This document shows, in pieces, positions 55,531 through 63,082 of a stretch of DNA of 64,000 nt. The number at the start of each line of letters is the position of its first letter. Within the stretch, counting starts at the first letter, position 1. Source of the DNA: Allobosea sp. LC85 (GTDB taxonomy: Bacteria; Pseudomonadota; Alphaproteobacteria; Rhizobiales; Beijerinckiaceae); assembly GCF_000735605.1 (NCBI RefSeq), contig NZ_JPKG01000034.1, positions 172,164 to 236,163 on the forward strand. The letters are read 5' to 3'. The notes under the pieces are model-generated. The model was not told the DNA's origin and did not search any database. It saw only the letters and a list, made by a program, of their open reading frames with translations. Both the position numbers and the translations under genes were made by a program.

Positions 55531-56556
55531 TCAGCGAACCGGCGGAGCGTATTGCAAGCCGCCCTTGGTCCAGAGGCCGTTCTGGCCGCGGGCGATCTTG
55601 AGGAGCGAACCCTGGCCGACGTTCTTCTCGAAGGATTCGCCGTAATTGCCGACCTGCTTGACGATCCGGTAGGCCCAGTCAGCCGTCAGGCCGATGCCTT
55701 CGCCGAACTTGCCCTCGGTCCCAAGCAGACGCTTGATCTCGGGGTTGGACGACTTCAGCATCTCGTCGACATTCGCCTTGGTCACGCCGAGCTCTTCGGC
55801 GTTCAGCATGGCGAAATGCACCCACTTCACCAGATTGAACCACTGGGCGTCCGTGTTGCGGGTTGCCGGTCCGAGCGGCTCCTTGGAGATGATCTCAGGC
55901 AGAACCATGTGATCATCGGGGGCGGTCAGCTTCAGGCGCTCGGCATAGAGGCCGGAAGCATCCGTGGTGAACGCATCGCAGCGGCCAGCGTCATAGGCCT
56001 TGACCGTCTCGTCCGAGGAGGCGAAGGCGACGACTTCATATTTCAGGTTGTTGGCGCGGAAGAAGTCCGCGAGGTTCAGTTCGGTCGTGGTGCCCTGCTG
56101 GGTGCAGACCGACGCGCCGGAAAGCTGAAGAGCCGAGGTGATGCCGAGCTTCTTGCGGACCATGAAGCCCTGGCCGTCGTAATAGTTCACGCCGGTGAAG
56201 AGCAGGCCTAGCGCGGTGTCGCGCGACATGGTCCAGGTCGAGTTGCGCACGAGCACGTCGACTTCGCCGGACTGCAGGGCCGTGAAACGGTCCTTGGCAG
56301 ACAGGGGAATGAACTTGACCTTGGTCGGATCATTGAAGATCGCGGCCGAGATCGCGCGGCAGTAATCGACATCGAGACCCTGCCAGTTGCCCTGAGCGTC
56401 CGGCACGCCGAAGCCGGCGAGACCGGTATTCGAGCCGCAGTTGAGGATGCCGCGGGACTTGACCTGCGCCAGCGTTGCAGGCGCCTGGGCCGTCGCCACC
56501 GTCGCGGTCATCGCGAGGCCCAGCCCCGCGACCGCAACTGCCATGAACTTTTTCAT
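55531..56556 (-). CDS. aapJ: general L-amino acid-binding protein AapJ, copy 3
   Basis: A 341-residue full-length AapJ. Signal peptide of about 23 residues (MKKFMAVAVAGLGLAMTATV, then ATAQ). Same motifs as copy 1: GLAGFGVPDAQGNWQGLDVD, CRAISAAIFNDPTKV, LVRNSTWTMSRD and NGLWTKGGLQYAPPVR. The two full copies are clearly paralogous but differ at many positions, so this is not a recent duplication. It lies upstream of copies 2 and 1 and is followed by its own hairpin. ATG 56556 follows GGGAG on the minus strand. Confidence 0.95.
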   Translation of the reverse strand: MKKFMAVAVAGLGLAMTATVATAQAPATLAQVKSRGILNCGSNTGLAGFGVPDAQGNWQGLDVDYCRAISAAIFNDPTKVKFIPLSAKDRFTALQSGEVDVLVRNSTWTMSRDTALGLLFTGVNYYDGQGFMVRKKLGITSALQLSGASVCTQQGTTTELNLADFFRANNLKYEVVAFASSDETVKAYDAGRCDAFTTDASGLYAERLKLTAPDDHMVLPEIISKEPLGPATRNTDAQWFNLVKWVHFAMLNAEELGVTKANVDEMLKSSNPEIKRLLGTEGKFGEGIGLTADWAYRIVKQVGNYGESFEKNVGQGSLLKIARGQNGLWTKGGLQYAPPVR

Positions 56557-56818
56557 CGAACTCTCTCCCGTTGAGGTCTCCCGGCTGGCCGCAGCCAGCG
56601 GGCAGTCTTCAGTTGCGTCGCCAGTGGGAGTGCGTGCCCCACTTCTTGCCCATAAATTGAGCGACGTTCCCCTGCGTCGATTGCCAGAGCAGCGCATGTG
56701 CGTCAAGCAGGGGACCCTTTCCTGGAACGCATCTATCCACCCCTTGCATCACATGCGACTTTCAAAATGTGGTCAAGCCTGACCGCCTCGACCAGGACCT
56801 CCCTCCGGCGCCCGCTTC

Positions 56819-58009
56819 ATGAAAAAATTGTCTCCTTCCGCATTCGCGCAGCTTCGCGAAAAGACCCGCCTTGCTCTCGCCGGCCGCGACCCTGCCGACA
56901 GCTATGGGTTCGTCAATCCGCCGATCGTGCGGGGCTCGACGGTCATCTACCCGAACATGGAGGATTTCCTGGCGCGCAAGGCCCGCTACACCTATGGCAC
57001 GCAGGGGAATCCGACGATCGACGCGCTGGTCGCCGCGCTCAACACCATGGAAGGCGGCGCAGGAACGGTGGTCTGTCCATCCGGCCTGCTCGCCTGCACC
57101 CTGCCCATGCTCGCAACCCTGTCGTCCGGCGATCACCTTCTCGTCACTGACAGCGTCTATCGGCCGACGCGGCATTTCTGCGACAAGGTCCTGCCGCGCA
57201 TGGGCGTCGAGGTCACCTATTACGACCCGGCGGCCGGTGCCGACATCGCAAAGCTGTTCAAGCCAAATACCAAGGCGGTCTGGACCGAGGCTCCGGGCTC
57301 GCAGACCTTCGAGATGCAGGACATCCCGGCCATCGTCGCCGCGGCCCATGCCAGCGACATCCTGGTGCTGATGGACAACACGTGGGCGACGCCGCTGTTC
57401 TTCGATTCACATAAATTCGGGGTCGATCTCTCGATCCAGGCCGGCACGAAATACTATGCCGGCCATTCGGACGTGCTGATCGGTACGATCTCGGCCCGCA
57501 CTCCCGAGCTCTACAGGCAGTTGCGCGAAACATGGGAACTGCTCGGCGTCATCATCGCGCCCGAGGATGCCTTCCTTACACTGCGCGGCATCCGCACCAT
57601 GCATATCCGCCTGAAGGAACAGATGCCCGCCGGCATCGAGATGGCCAATTGGTTCGCGGCCCGTCCCGAGGTGGCGCGCGTGATGCACCCTGCCCTGCCG
57701 AACGATCCGGGCCACGATCTGTGGAAGCGCGATTTCACCGGCGCTTCCTCCCTGTTCGCGATCGAGTTGAAACCCGTGGCGCAGAAGGCTGTCGGGGCGA
57801 TGCTCGACGGGCTTACCCTGTTCGGGATGGGGGCCTCCTGGGGTGGCTATGAGAGCCTTGCCCTTCCCTTCGACTGCAAGGGCTATCGCACGGCAACGGA
57901 GCCGGGTTTCAAGGGGCCGACCATCCGCTTCCATATCGGACTGGAGGATCTCGAAGACCTCAAGGACGATCTCGATGCCGGCTTTGCCCGTCTCAGGGCG
58001 GCGGCGTGA
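56819..58009 (+). CDS. metC: cystathionine beta-lyase
   Basis: MetC (396 residues), a PLP-dependent Cys/Met-metabolism enzyme that cleaves cystathionine to homocysteine, ammonia and pyruvate. Motifs: RYTYGTQGNPTIDALVAAL near residue 57, CPSGLLACTLPMLATLSSGD, MDNTWATPLFFDSHKFGVD, and the PLP Lys in IQAGTKYYAGHSDV. GGYESLALPF near the C-terminus favours MetC over MetB/MetZ. It starts divergently from aapJ copy 3 and its stop overlaps the GTG of the binding-protein remnant. Confidence 0.93.
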   Translation: MKKLSPSAFAQLREKTRLALAGRDPADSYGFVNPPIVRGSTVIYPNMEDFLARKARYTYGTQGNPTIDALVAALNTMEGGAGTVVCPSGLLACTLPMLATLSSGDHLLVTDSVYRPTRHFCDKVLPRMGVEVTYYDPAAGADIAKLFKPNTKAVWTEAPGSQTFEMQDIPAIVAAAHASDILVLMDNTWATPLFFDSHKFGVDLSIQAGTKYYAGHSDVLIGTISARTPELYRQLRETWELLGVIIAPEDAFLTLRGIRTMHIRLKEQMPAGIEMANWFAARPEVARVMHPALPNDPGHDLWKRDFTGASSLFAIELKPVAQKAVGAMLDGLTLFGMGASWGGYESLALPFDCKGYRTATEPGFKGPTIRFHIGLEDLEDLKDDLDAGFARLRAAA

Positions 58010-58277
58010 TCCCAGAGGCAAAGTCGGCGACGCGGGAGGCGATTGTCTTCGCCTATCTCGATGAGCCGCCCTTCTGCCGATCAGGCCCCGATGGCAGCGC
58101 GCTCGGGAGTGATGTCGAGCTGGTGAGTGAGGCTTTGCGGGCGATCGGCATCGCCTCGGTCGAGATCGCCTGACCAGCATCTCCGATCTGCTGCCGGGCG
58201 TCGTCGATGGGCGCTGGACGATTAGGACACCGCTTTTCGTCACGCCGAAGCGGCAGACGATCGTCGACTTCAGCTAA
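58006..58277 (+). pseudogene. remnant of a periplasmic substrate-binding protein gene
   Basis: Frame 1 (58006-58173) reads AIVFAYLDEPPFCRSGPDGS and GSDVELVSEALRAIGIASVE, then stops; after a one-base slip, frame 2 (58173-58277) reads TSISDLLPGVVDGRWTIRTP and FVTPKRQTIVDFS, then stops. Together they match the start of an SBP_bac_3 amino-acid-binding protein (PPFC, SDVEL, DLLPGVxDGRW, FVTPxR motifs). The signal peptide and the C-terminal two-thirds are gone. It follows metC without a gap, suggesting it was once a downstream gene there. Confidence 0.75.
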
Positions 58278-58618
58278 CCCGGACCGGCGTTGGTATCCTC
58301 GCCCCTTGCCTTGGCGCGCAGCACGAATTGCAGGTTGCGGCAGTAGACGAACAGGCCGAAGCCCTGCCCGAGAATGAAGACCGGGTCACGGCGGTAAAGC
58401 GCATAGATCAGCAGCAGGGCCCCGCCACCGATCGAGAACCACCAGAAGGTCTTCGGCACGACCGATCGTTTCGCCTTCTCGCTCGCCAGCCACTGCACCA
58501 CGAAGCGCATGGTGAAGAGCGCCTGCGCCACGACGCCGAGCAGCACCCACCAGTCGATATTGTTCACGAAGACGTCGTGAAAATACTCGCCGATCATTTG
58601 CTGGAGGTCGATCAGCAT
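58274..58618 (-). CDS. LABN-domain membrane protein (lipid A biosynthesis N-terminal domain)
   Basis: A 114-residue protein with three membrane helices and the LABN pattern: LGVVAQALFTMRFVVQWLAS, KTFWWFSIGGGALLLIYALY and ILGQGFGLFVYCRNLQFVLR. The domain also occurs fused to lipid-A-disaccharide synthase in other bacteria and beside GT2/GT39 genes. ATG 58618 overlaps the GT2 stop (TGATG), so they are coupled. Probably works with the GT2 and GT39 enzymes upstream on lipid-linked sugars; the flippase idea for such small proteins is inference. Confidence 0.82.
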   Translation of the reverse strand: MLIDLQQMIGEYFHDVFVNNIDWWVLLGVVAQALFTMRFVVQWLASEKAKRSVVPKTFWWFSIGGGALLLIYALYRRDPVFILGQGFGLFVYCRNLQFVLRAKARGEDTNAGPG

Positions 58619-59367
58619 CAAAGCGTCTCCGGCACGATCTGCGGCACGCGCTTGCGCCGGCGGATCAGCCACCAGACGCCGGCGAGATCAAGAATACCGA
58701 CCCAGAGCCGGTCGAAGAAACCATAATTGGAGACACCGGTCAGGCGCGGGCGGTCACGCACGTCGACATGCGTGACCTGATAGCCCTCCCGCACCATCAG
58801 CGCCGGCATGAAACGGTGCAGCGCATCAAAATAGGGCAAGGCGAGATAGGCTTCTCGGCGAAAGCACTTCAGCCCGCAGCCTGTGTCGCGGGTGCCGTCC
58901 TTGAGAATGCGGCCCCGGACACCATTGGCGATGCGCGATTGCCATTTCTTGAAGCCGGTATCCTTGCGTCCGACGCGCTGTCCCTGGACGAGCCCGGCCC
59001 GCAATCCGGCTTTGTGCAAGGCCTCAACCATTGCGGGAATGAAGGCCGGATCGTTCTGGCCGTCGCCATCCAGCGTCACCACGACCGGCGCGCGCGCGTG
59101 GCGGACGCCGGTGCGGACCGCTGCGCTCTGCCCGCAGGACTGCTCGTGACGAACTGCACGCAGCCAGGGGCGCGTCGCGCCGAGTTCGGTCAGCGCGGCC
59201 GCCGTGCCGTCGGTCGAACCGTCATTGACGTAGATCACCTCGAAGGGCCCGAGCGTCTGGCAGGCCGTCTCGATATCGGCCAGCAGCGGCGCGATATTGC
59301 CGGCTTCGTTGCGAACGGGCACGACAACGCTGAGTTGCGGCAAGGTGATGGGTTGGGTCTCGGTCAC
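58618..59367 (-). CDS. GT2-family glycosyltransferase (polyprenyl-phosphate type)
   Basis: A 249-residue GT2 transferase like ArnC/DPM1, expected to attach a sugar to polyprenyl phosphate. Motifs: LSVVVPVRNEAGNIAPLL, VIYVNDGSTDGT (DxSxDxT nucleotide site), TLDGDGQNDPAFIP (DxD metal site) and the DTGCGLKCFRREA block. Unlike ArnC, no C-terminal membrane pair is clear apart from a weak one near LWVGILDLAGVWWLI. The start is unsure: GTG 59367 or TTG 59397. It overlaps the LABN gene and follows the GT39 gene. Confidence 0.85.
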   Translation of the reverse strand: MTETQPITLPQLSVVVPVRNEAGNIAPLLADIETACQTLGPFEVIYVNDGSTDGTAAALTELGATRPWLRAVRHEQSCGQSAAVRTGVRHARAPVVVTLDGDGQNDPAFIPAMVEALHKAGLRAGLVQGQRVGRKDTGFKKWQSRIANGVRGRILKDGTRDTGCGLKCFRREAYLALPYFDALHRFMPALMVREGYQVTHVDVRDRPRLTGVSNYGFFDRLWVGILDLAGVWWLIRRRKRVPQIVPETL

Positions 59368-59431
59368 GAAAGCTTCATCCGGGAAAACGGCGCGCAAACT
59401 GCGTCAAGCGCGCGAACAGGGCAAGCAGGTT

Positions 59432-61120
59432 TCACTCTCGCGCGAACACGGCCATCTGGAGCGGCTTGCCGCCATTGAGATTGAAACCGGGAATTGAGGT
59501 GACGAGGCGAGGCGCGATCCCGGCGGCGGCGACACCGGCGCGGAACTCCGCTTCGAAGCGCTTTTCGACGAGCGCGATCCGGCAGCCGGGCTCCTTCAGG
59601 AAGGCTGCGGCCGCCGCACCGTTTGCCCCCATGGCAAGATCGGTCCCGGTCAGGAAGACGAGGCTCGGCTCGCGATAGCCGACGGTCATTACCGCAGGAT
59701 CGGCACAGCCGACCGCCCGGACGGCTTCCGCCAGACGGGGCGAGAGCTTGAGCGAGCGCAGGCTTTCGATCGCAAAACCGTAGACGCCGATCGAGAGCAG
59801 CAGGCTCGCCAGGACGCAGCGCCAGAGCGCCCCCTCCAGGTCGCCCCTTCGGAACGCCATGACGACGCGCCAGGCCACGAACAGCGCCAGGGCGAAAAAC
59901 GGCAGCGCGAGATAGGGTATGGTGCGGTCGAGGGTCCAGTTGGCGTAGATGATGACGCCGACAAGCGCCGCCGGGACCAGGAAGACCAGCGCCGCAGTCA
60001 TTGTGGCGCCGCGCCGAAGGCGATCGATGCCGCCATTGACCAGCGCCAGCAGCAGCAGCGCCGTGACCGCCGGATACAGCGGCAGCACGTAATGCGGCAG
60101 CTTGGTCGGCACCGCCTCGAAGACGATCCAGGACGGCACGATCCAGGCGAGCAGGAAGATGATTTGCGGCTCGCGGCGACGCACCCAGGCGAAGGGAATC
60201 GCCATCGCAGCGAAAGCCGCAGCCGGCCAATAGGTGCCGAAGAAGATCAGCAGATAGAGCCCGGGCGGGCCCCAGTGCTTCTCCTGACCTTCCGCGACCT
60301 TGCCCAGCATGTCGTTGCCGACGCTGGCCGTGAAGAAGCTGCCGCCAGTCTTCCAGGCGATCGCCAGGAACCAGGGCAGCACGACCAGCAGGCAAAGCAA
60401 AAGGCCCCAGGATGGGCGCAACGACGAGAGCCAGCGCCAGGAACGCTCGCGGATGCACAGAACAATGGTGGCGAGCCCCCAGACCATGGGCACGATCGGC
60501 CCCTTGATCAGCAGGGCGATCGCTGTCGCGCCCCAGAAAACCAGCCAGTTGCGGCGATCCGGCACGAAGGCGAGCGAACGGGTCCAGTCCAGCCAGGCGC
60601 GCGCCAGGGCCCCCATCGTCGCCACCGCGCAGGCAGCGAGGACCGCGTCTGTCTTGGCGATCCGGGCCTCGACCCCGAGCAGCACGGCAGCGGCCATCAG
60701 AGCCCCGCCGAGCAGCGCCAAGCCCGGGCTGAAGAAGGCGAGCAGCGCCCAATAGGTCAGCAGCACCGTTGCAACCGCGCCGACCAGAGACGGCAGGCGA
60801 TAGAGCCAGATCTGATGGCGGGGGTCCTGGACACCCAGCGCCTCGCCGGCGGTCACAGCCGCACTCTGCAGCCAATAGATTCCGACCGGCTTCTTGTGCC
60901 GCGCCTCCTGCTGGAAGCGGATATCGACGAAATCGCCGGTCTCGAGCATCTGCTTGCTCGCCTGGGCGAAGCGCGGTTCGTCGCGATCGAGCGGCTGGAG
61001 GCTCGTGAACCCCGGCAGGAAGGCGACGAGGGAGAGCAGAAGCAGAAAGGCGCAGGCGCGCCAATGGCTGGCCGACGCGAAGGCGGAGATACGGTCGAAC
61101 ACGGGCCGGAGCGAAAGCAT
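59432..61120 (-). CDS. GT39-family (ArnT-like) membrane glycosyltransferase
   Basis: A 562-residue polytopic transferase of the PMT/ArnT family, which moves sugars from polyprenyl phosphate to lipid A, LPS or proteins. The first periplasmic loop has the catalytic Asp-Glu in PLDRDEPRFAQASKQML and the motif ARHKKPVGIYWLQ. About 11 helices fill residues 20-440; a periplasmic C-terminal domain follows. ATG 61120 gives MLSLRPVFDRIS. A longer Arg-rich open frame overlaps it in another phase and is a shadow. Likely acts with the downstream GT2 and LABN proteins. Confidence 0.88.
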   Translation of the reverse strand: MLSLRPVFDRISAFASASHWRACAFLLLLSLVAFLPGFTSLQPLDRDEPRFAQASKQMLETGDFVDIRFQQEARHKKPVGIYWLQSAAVTAGEALGVQDPRHQIWLYRLPSLVGAVATVLLTYWALLAFFSPGLALLGGALMAAAVLLGVEARIAKTDAVLAACAVATMGALARAWLDWTRSLAFVPDRRNWLVFWGATAIALLIKGPIVPMVWGLATIVLCIRERSWRWLSSLRPSWGLLLCLLVVLPWFLAIAWKTGGSFFTASVGNDMLGKVAEGQEKHWGPPGLYLLIFFGTYWPAAAFAAMAIPFAWVRRREPQIIFLLAWIVPSWIVFEAVPTKLPHYVLPLYPAVTALLLLALVNGGIDRLRRGATMTAALVFLVPAALVGVIIYANWTLDRTIPYLALPFFALALFVAWRVVMAFRRGDLEGALWRCVLASLLLSIGVYGFAIESLRSLKLSPRLAEAVRAVGCADPAVMTVGYREPSLVFLTGTDLAMGANGAAAAAFLKEPGCRIALVEKRFEAEFRAGVAAAGIAPRLVTSIPGFNLNGGKPLQMAVFARE

Positions 61121-61354
61121 TGTCCATCCTCGCGACCGGCCAGGTCGCGTTCATCGCAGGCATGAATGTCGCAAGGCCAGGTATCGACCCAGGGCGCCGC
61201 CGGCATGGCGGGGCTTTCGGGCGCGATCAAGGCAAAACGGCCCGCGTCCCGGCGACGAACGCCGTTTACGACGCCACCTCCCCTGCTGCAAGCCAAACGC
61301 AAGACATCCCGCGAGGCCGCCGCTATCGTGACGACGATCAAGGGGGGATTATCT

Positions 61355-61645
61355 GTGGGCAAGCTTCTCTGGAAGGCCATCCGCGCCGGGCTCTGGGGCT
61401 TGCTGCTCGGCCCGCTCCTCGGAGTCCTCGTCGTCATCGGCCTGATGATCTTCGACCCGAAATGCGCTCGCCCCGGCGATTCCGGCGGCTGCGCCATGGG
61501 GCTCGTCACCGTCCCGCTCGGGGTTGCGATCCCGAGCTTCTGCCTGCTCTTCGCACTCGGACTTCTCCACGGCCTCTGGCAAAGACGTCCTGCGGACTGG
61601 GGCGCGGCGATCAGGAGATTACGGAACTGGGGGCGCGACGAGTGA
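61355..61645 (+). CDS. small membrane protein of unknown function
   Basis: A 96-residue protein with two hydrophobic helices (GLWGLLLGPLLGVLVVIGLM and VPLGVAIPSFCLLFALGLLH) separated by a short loop with two cysteines (CARPGDSGGCAMG). The frame is open further upstream, but GTG 61355 follows AAGGGGGG at 8 bp, and earlier codons are Arg/Lys-rich without a ribosome site. No family recognised. Confidence 0.55.
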   Translation: MGKLLWKAIRAGLWGLLLGPLLGVLVVIGLMIFDPKCARPGDSGGCAMGLVTVPLGVAIPSFCLLFALGLLHGLWQRRPADWGAAIRRLRNWGRDE

Positions 61646-61660
61646 GCCCTCCGCTCAGCC

Positions 61661-61876
61661 TCAGGCCTTCTTCAGGAATTCTGTTCTGAGCACGAGTCCC
61701 TTCACCTTTTCGGCGTTGCACTCGATCTCATCCTCGCTGCCAGTCAGGCGGATGTTCTTGACCAGGGTGCCACGCTTCAGGGTGACGGAGGTTCCCTTCA
61801 CCTTGAGATCCTTGATCAGCGTCACGGAATCGCCGTCCTGCAGGACGTTGCCGTTGCTGTCCTTCACGTCGCTCAT
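61661..61876 (-). CDS. PhnA/YjdM-type C-terminal domain protein
   Basis: A 71-residue protein matching the C-terminal domain of PhnA (YjdM): VKDSNGNVLQDGDSVTLIKDLKVKG, then LKRGTLVKNIRLTGSEDEIECN. Full-length YjdM also has an N-terminal zinc ribbon, absent here. The family's early link to phosphonate use was not upheld; the function is unknown. ATG 61876. Stands alone between a small membrane protein and tRNA-Arg. Confidence 0.85.
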   Translation of the reverse strand: MSDVKDSNGNVLQDGDSVTLIKDLKVKGTSVTLKRGTLVKNIRLTGSEDEIECNAEKVKGLVLRTEFLKKA

Positions 61877-61958
61877 CGCGGGGTTCCAGTCTGTGGAATT
61901 CTTGTCTGCGGAATTCTTGGTGGATCTCAGCGCGTCCCGCGGCTGCGATCGAAAGGAG

Positions 61959-62035
61959 TGGCGAGCCCGGCAGGATTCGAACCTGCGACCAGCAGCTTAG
62001 AAGGCTGCTGCTCTATCCAACTGAGCTACGGGCCC
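61959..62035 (-). tRNA. tRNA-Arg (anticodon TCT)
   Basis: Cloverleaf with acceptor stem GGGCCCG/CGGGCTC (one G-T pair), anticodon stem GCAGC/GCTGC with loop CTTCTAA (anticodon TCT, arginine), T arm CAGGTTCGAATCCTG and encoded CCA (61959-61961). Length 77 nt. Confidence 0.96.
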
Positions 62036-62072
62036 GTAGTCGAAAGCGCCTGGCGGGGCGCAAAATGGCTGG

Positions 62073-62378
62073 TCAGTGGGTCCACTGCCCGACACGATTG
62101 AACTTGAAGTTATCCGAATAGGCCATGCCGCGACGCTTGGGCATATGCGGCTGTTCGACCCGGTAGGCGATGCCGCTGCGGGTGGCATAGGCCACCGCCT
62201 CATCCTCGGTGTCGAACCAGAGTTTCACCTGGCTCCTCATGTCGGCAGAGGATGTCCAACCCATCAGCGGCTCGATCTGGCGCGGCTGCTCCGGCTCGTA
62301 TTCCAGCAGCCAGCGCTCGGTCTTTGCTGTGCCGGACTGCATGGCATTGCGGGCTGGGCGATAAATGCGTGCGGTCAT
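62073..62378 (-). CDS. complex I accessory subunit NDUFS4 family
   Basis: A 101-residue protein of the ETC complex I / NDUFS4 (18-kDa) family, an accessory subunit of complex I found in alphaproteobacteria and mitochondria. Motifs: ARIYRPARNAMQSGTAKTERWLLEYE at the start (residues 3-28), PLMGWTSSADMRSQVKLWFDTEDEAVAYA in the middle and the closing KFNRVGQWTH. ATG 62378. It lies about 57 kb from the nuo operon, between two tRNA genes; such separation is usual for this gene. Confidence 0.93.
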   Translation of the reverse strand: MTARIYRPARNAMQSGTAKTERWLLEYEPEQPRQIEPLMGWTSSADMRSQVKLWFDTEDEAVAYATRSGIAYRVEQPHMPKRRGMAYSDNFKFNRVGQWTH

Positions 62379-62444
62379 GCTCTGGCTCGGCCGTCAGCTC
62401 GTCATTCCATTGGCCCGCGACGGCGGGCCAGGCGATTTCGAGAA

Positions 62445-62521
62445 TGGTCGGGGCACCAGGATTCGAACCTGGGACCCTCTGCTCCCAAAGCAGATGCGCT
62501 ACCGGGCTGCGCTATACCCCG
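62445..62521 (-). tRNA. tRNA-Pro (anticodon TGG)
   Basis: Cloverleaf with acceptor stem CGGGGTA/TGCCCCG, D arm GCGCAGCCCGGTAGCGC, anticodon stem CTGCT/AGCAG with loop TTGGG around anticodon TGG (proline), T arm CAGGTTCGAATCCTG and encoded CCA (62445-62447). Length 77 nt. Confidence 0.96.
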
Positions 62522-63082
62522 ACTGTCTGCAAGTGCATCAAATCACTCGCGAAACCATCGCACACGCTCCTCGACGGCCACGTGCGACGCGCAACGAGAT
62601 AGCACCGAACTGCCGCCATGGGAACCGTAAGTTCCCATGAAATTCCCAGCCAATTCTCGTCAGCCGTTTCCTGCCACCCCCTCGCGGAACCGGGGGCAGG
62701 ATGACGAAGTCGGGCCGTATAGCCTTTGAAGCACCGTCAATTTGTCCACGCTCGCGCACGCCGACGCTTTGCGCGCAGGTGCAATCTACCTCTTTCGAGC
62801 CCAGCCGGCCCTCCGACGGGAGAATGCGCGACGCTGTGCTTTCGCGCTGCCGGCAAGGAGCGCCTCCCCCTTCGGATGACCCGGAAGATCCAGAGCATGT
62901 GTATTCAGATCCGCCATAGGGTGAAGTGGCCTAGCGGAAAAGCCAAATTGAGCAAAACGTCGAAAATCGCAATACTTAAGATAGAGCCAACGCTGACAGA
63001 ACTGAAAATGAAGCCAGCAAAACAGAGAAAAACCATGTAGCACCCTGGCGGCGCAATGCCTTCCCGGGTGGGAGGCATTGCT
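62522..63082. other. intergenic region, no gene seen
   Basis: 561 bp between tRNA-Pro and the Gly-Ser protein. The right half (about 62920-63050) is A/T-rich and probably holds the promoter of the downstream gene. No RNA or protein gene recognised. Confidence 0.45.

Noticed and set aside
59364..61163. 599-codon minus-strand frame longer than the GT39 gene
   Set aside because: Arg/Ala-rich out-of-phase shadow; the 562-codon frame has membrane helices and GT39 motifs.
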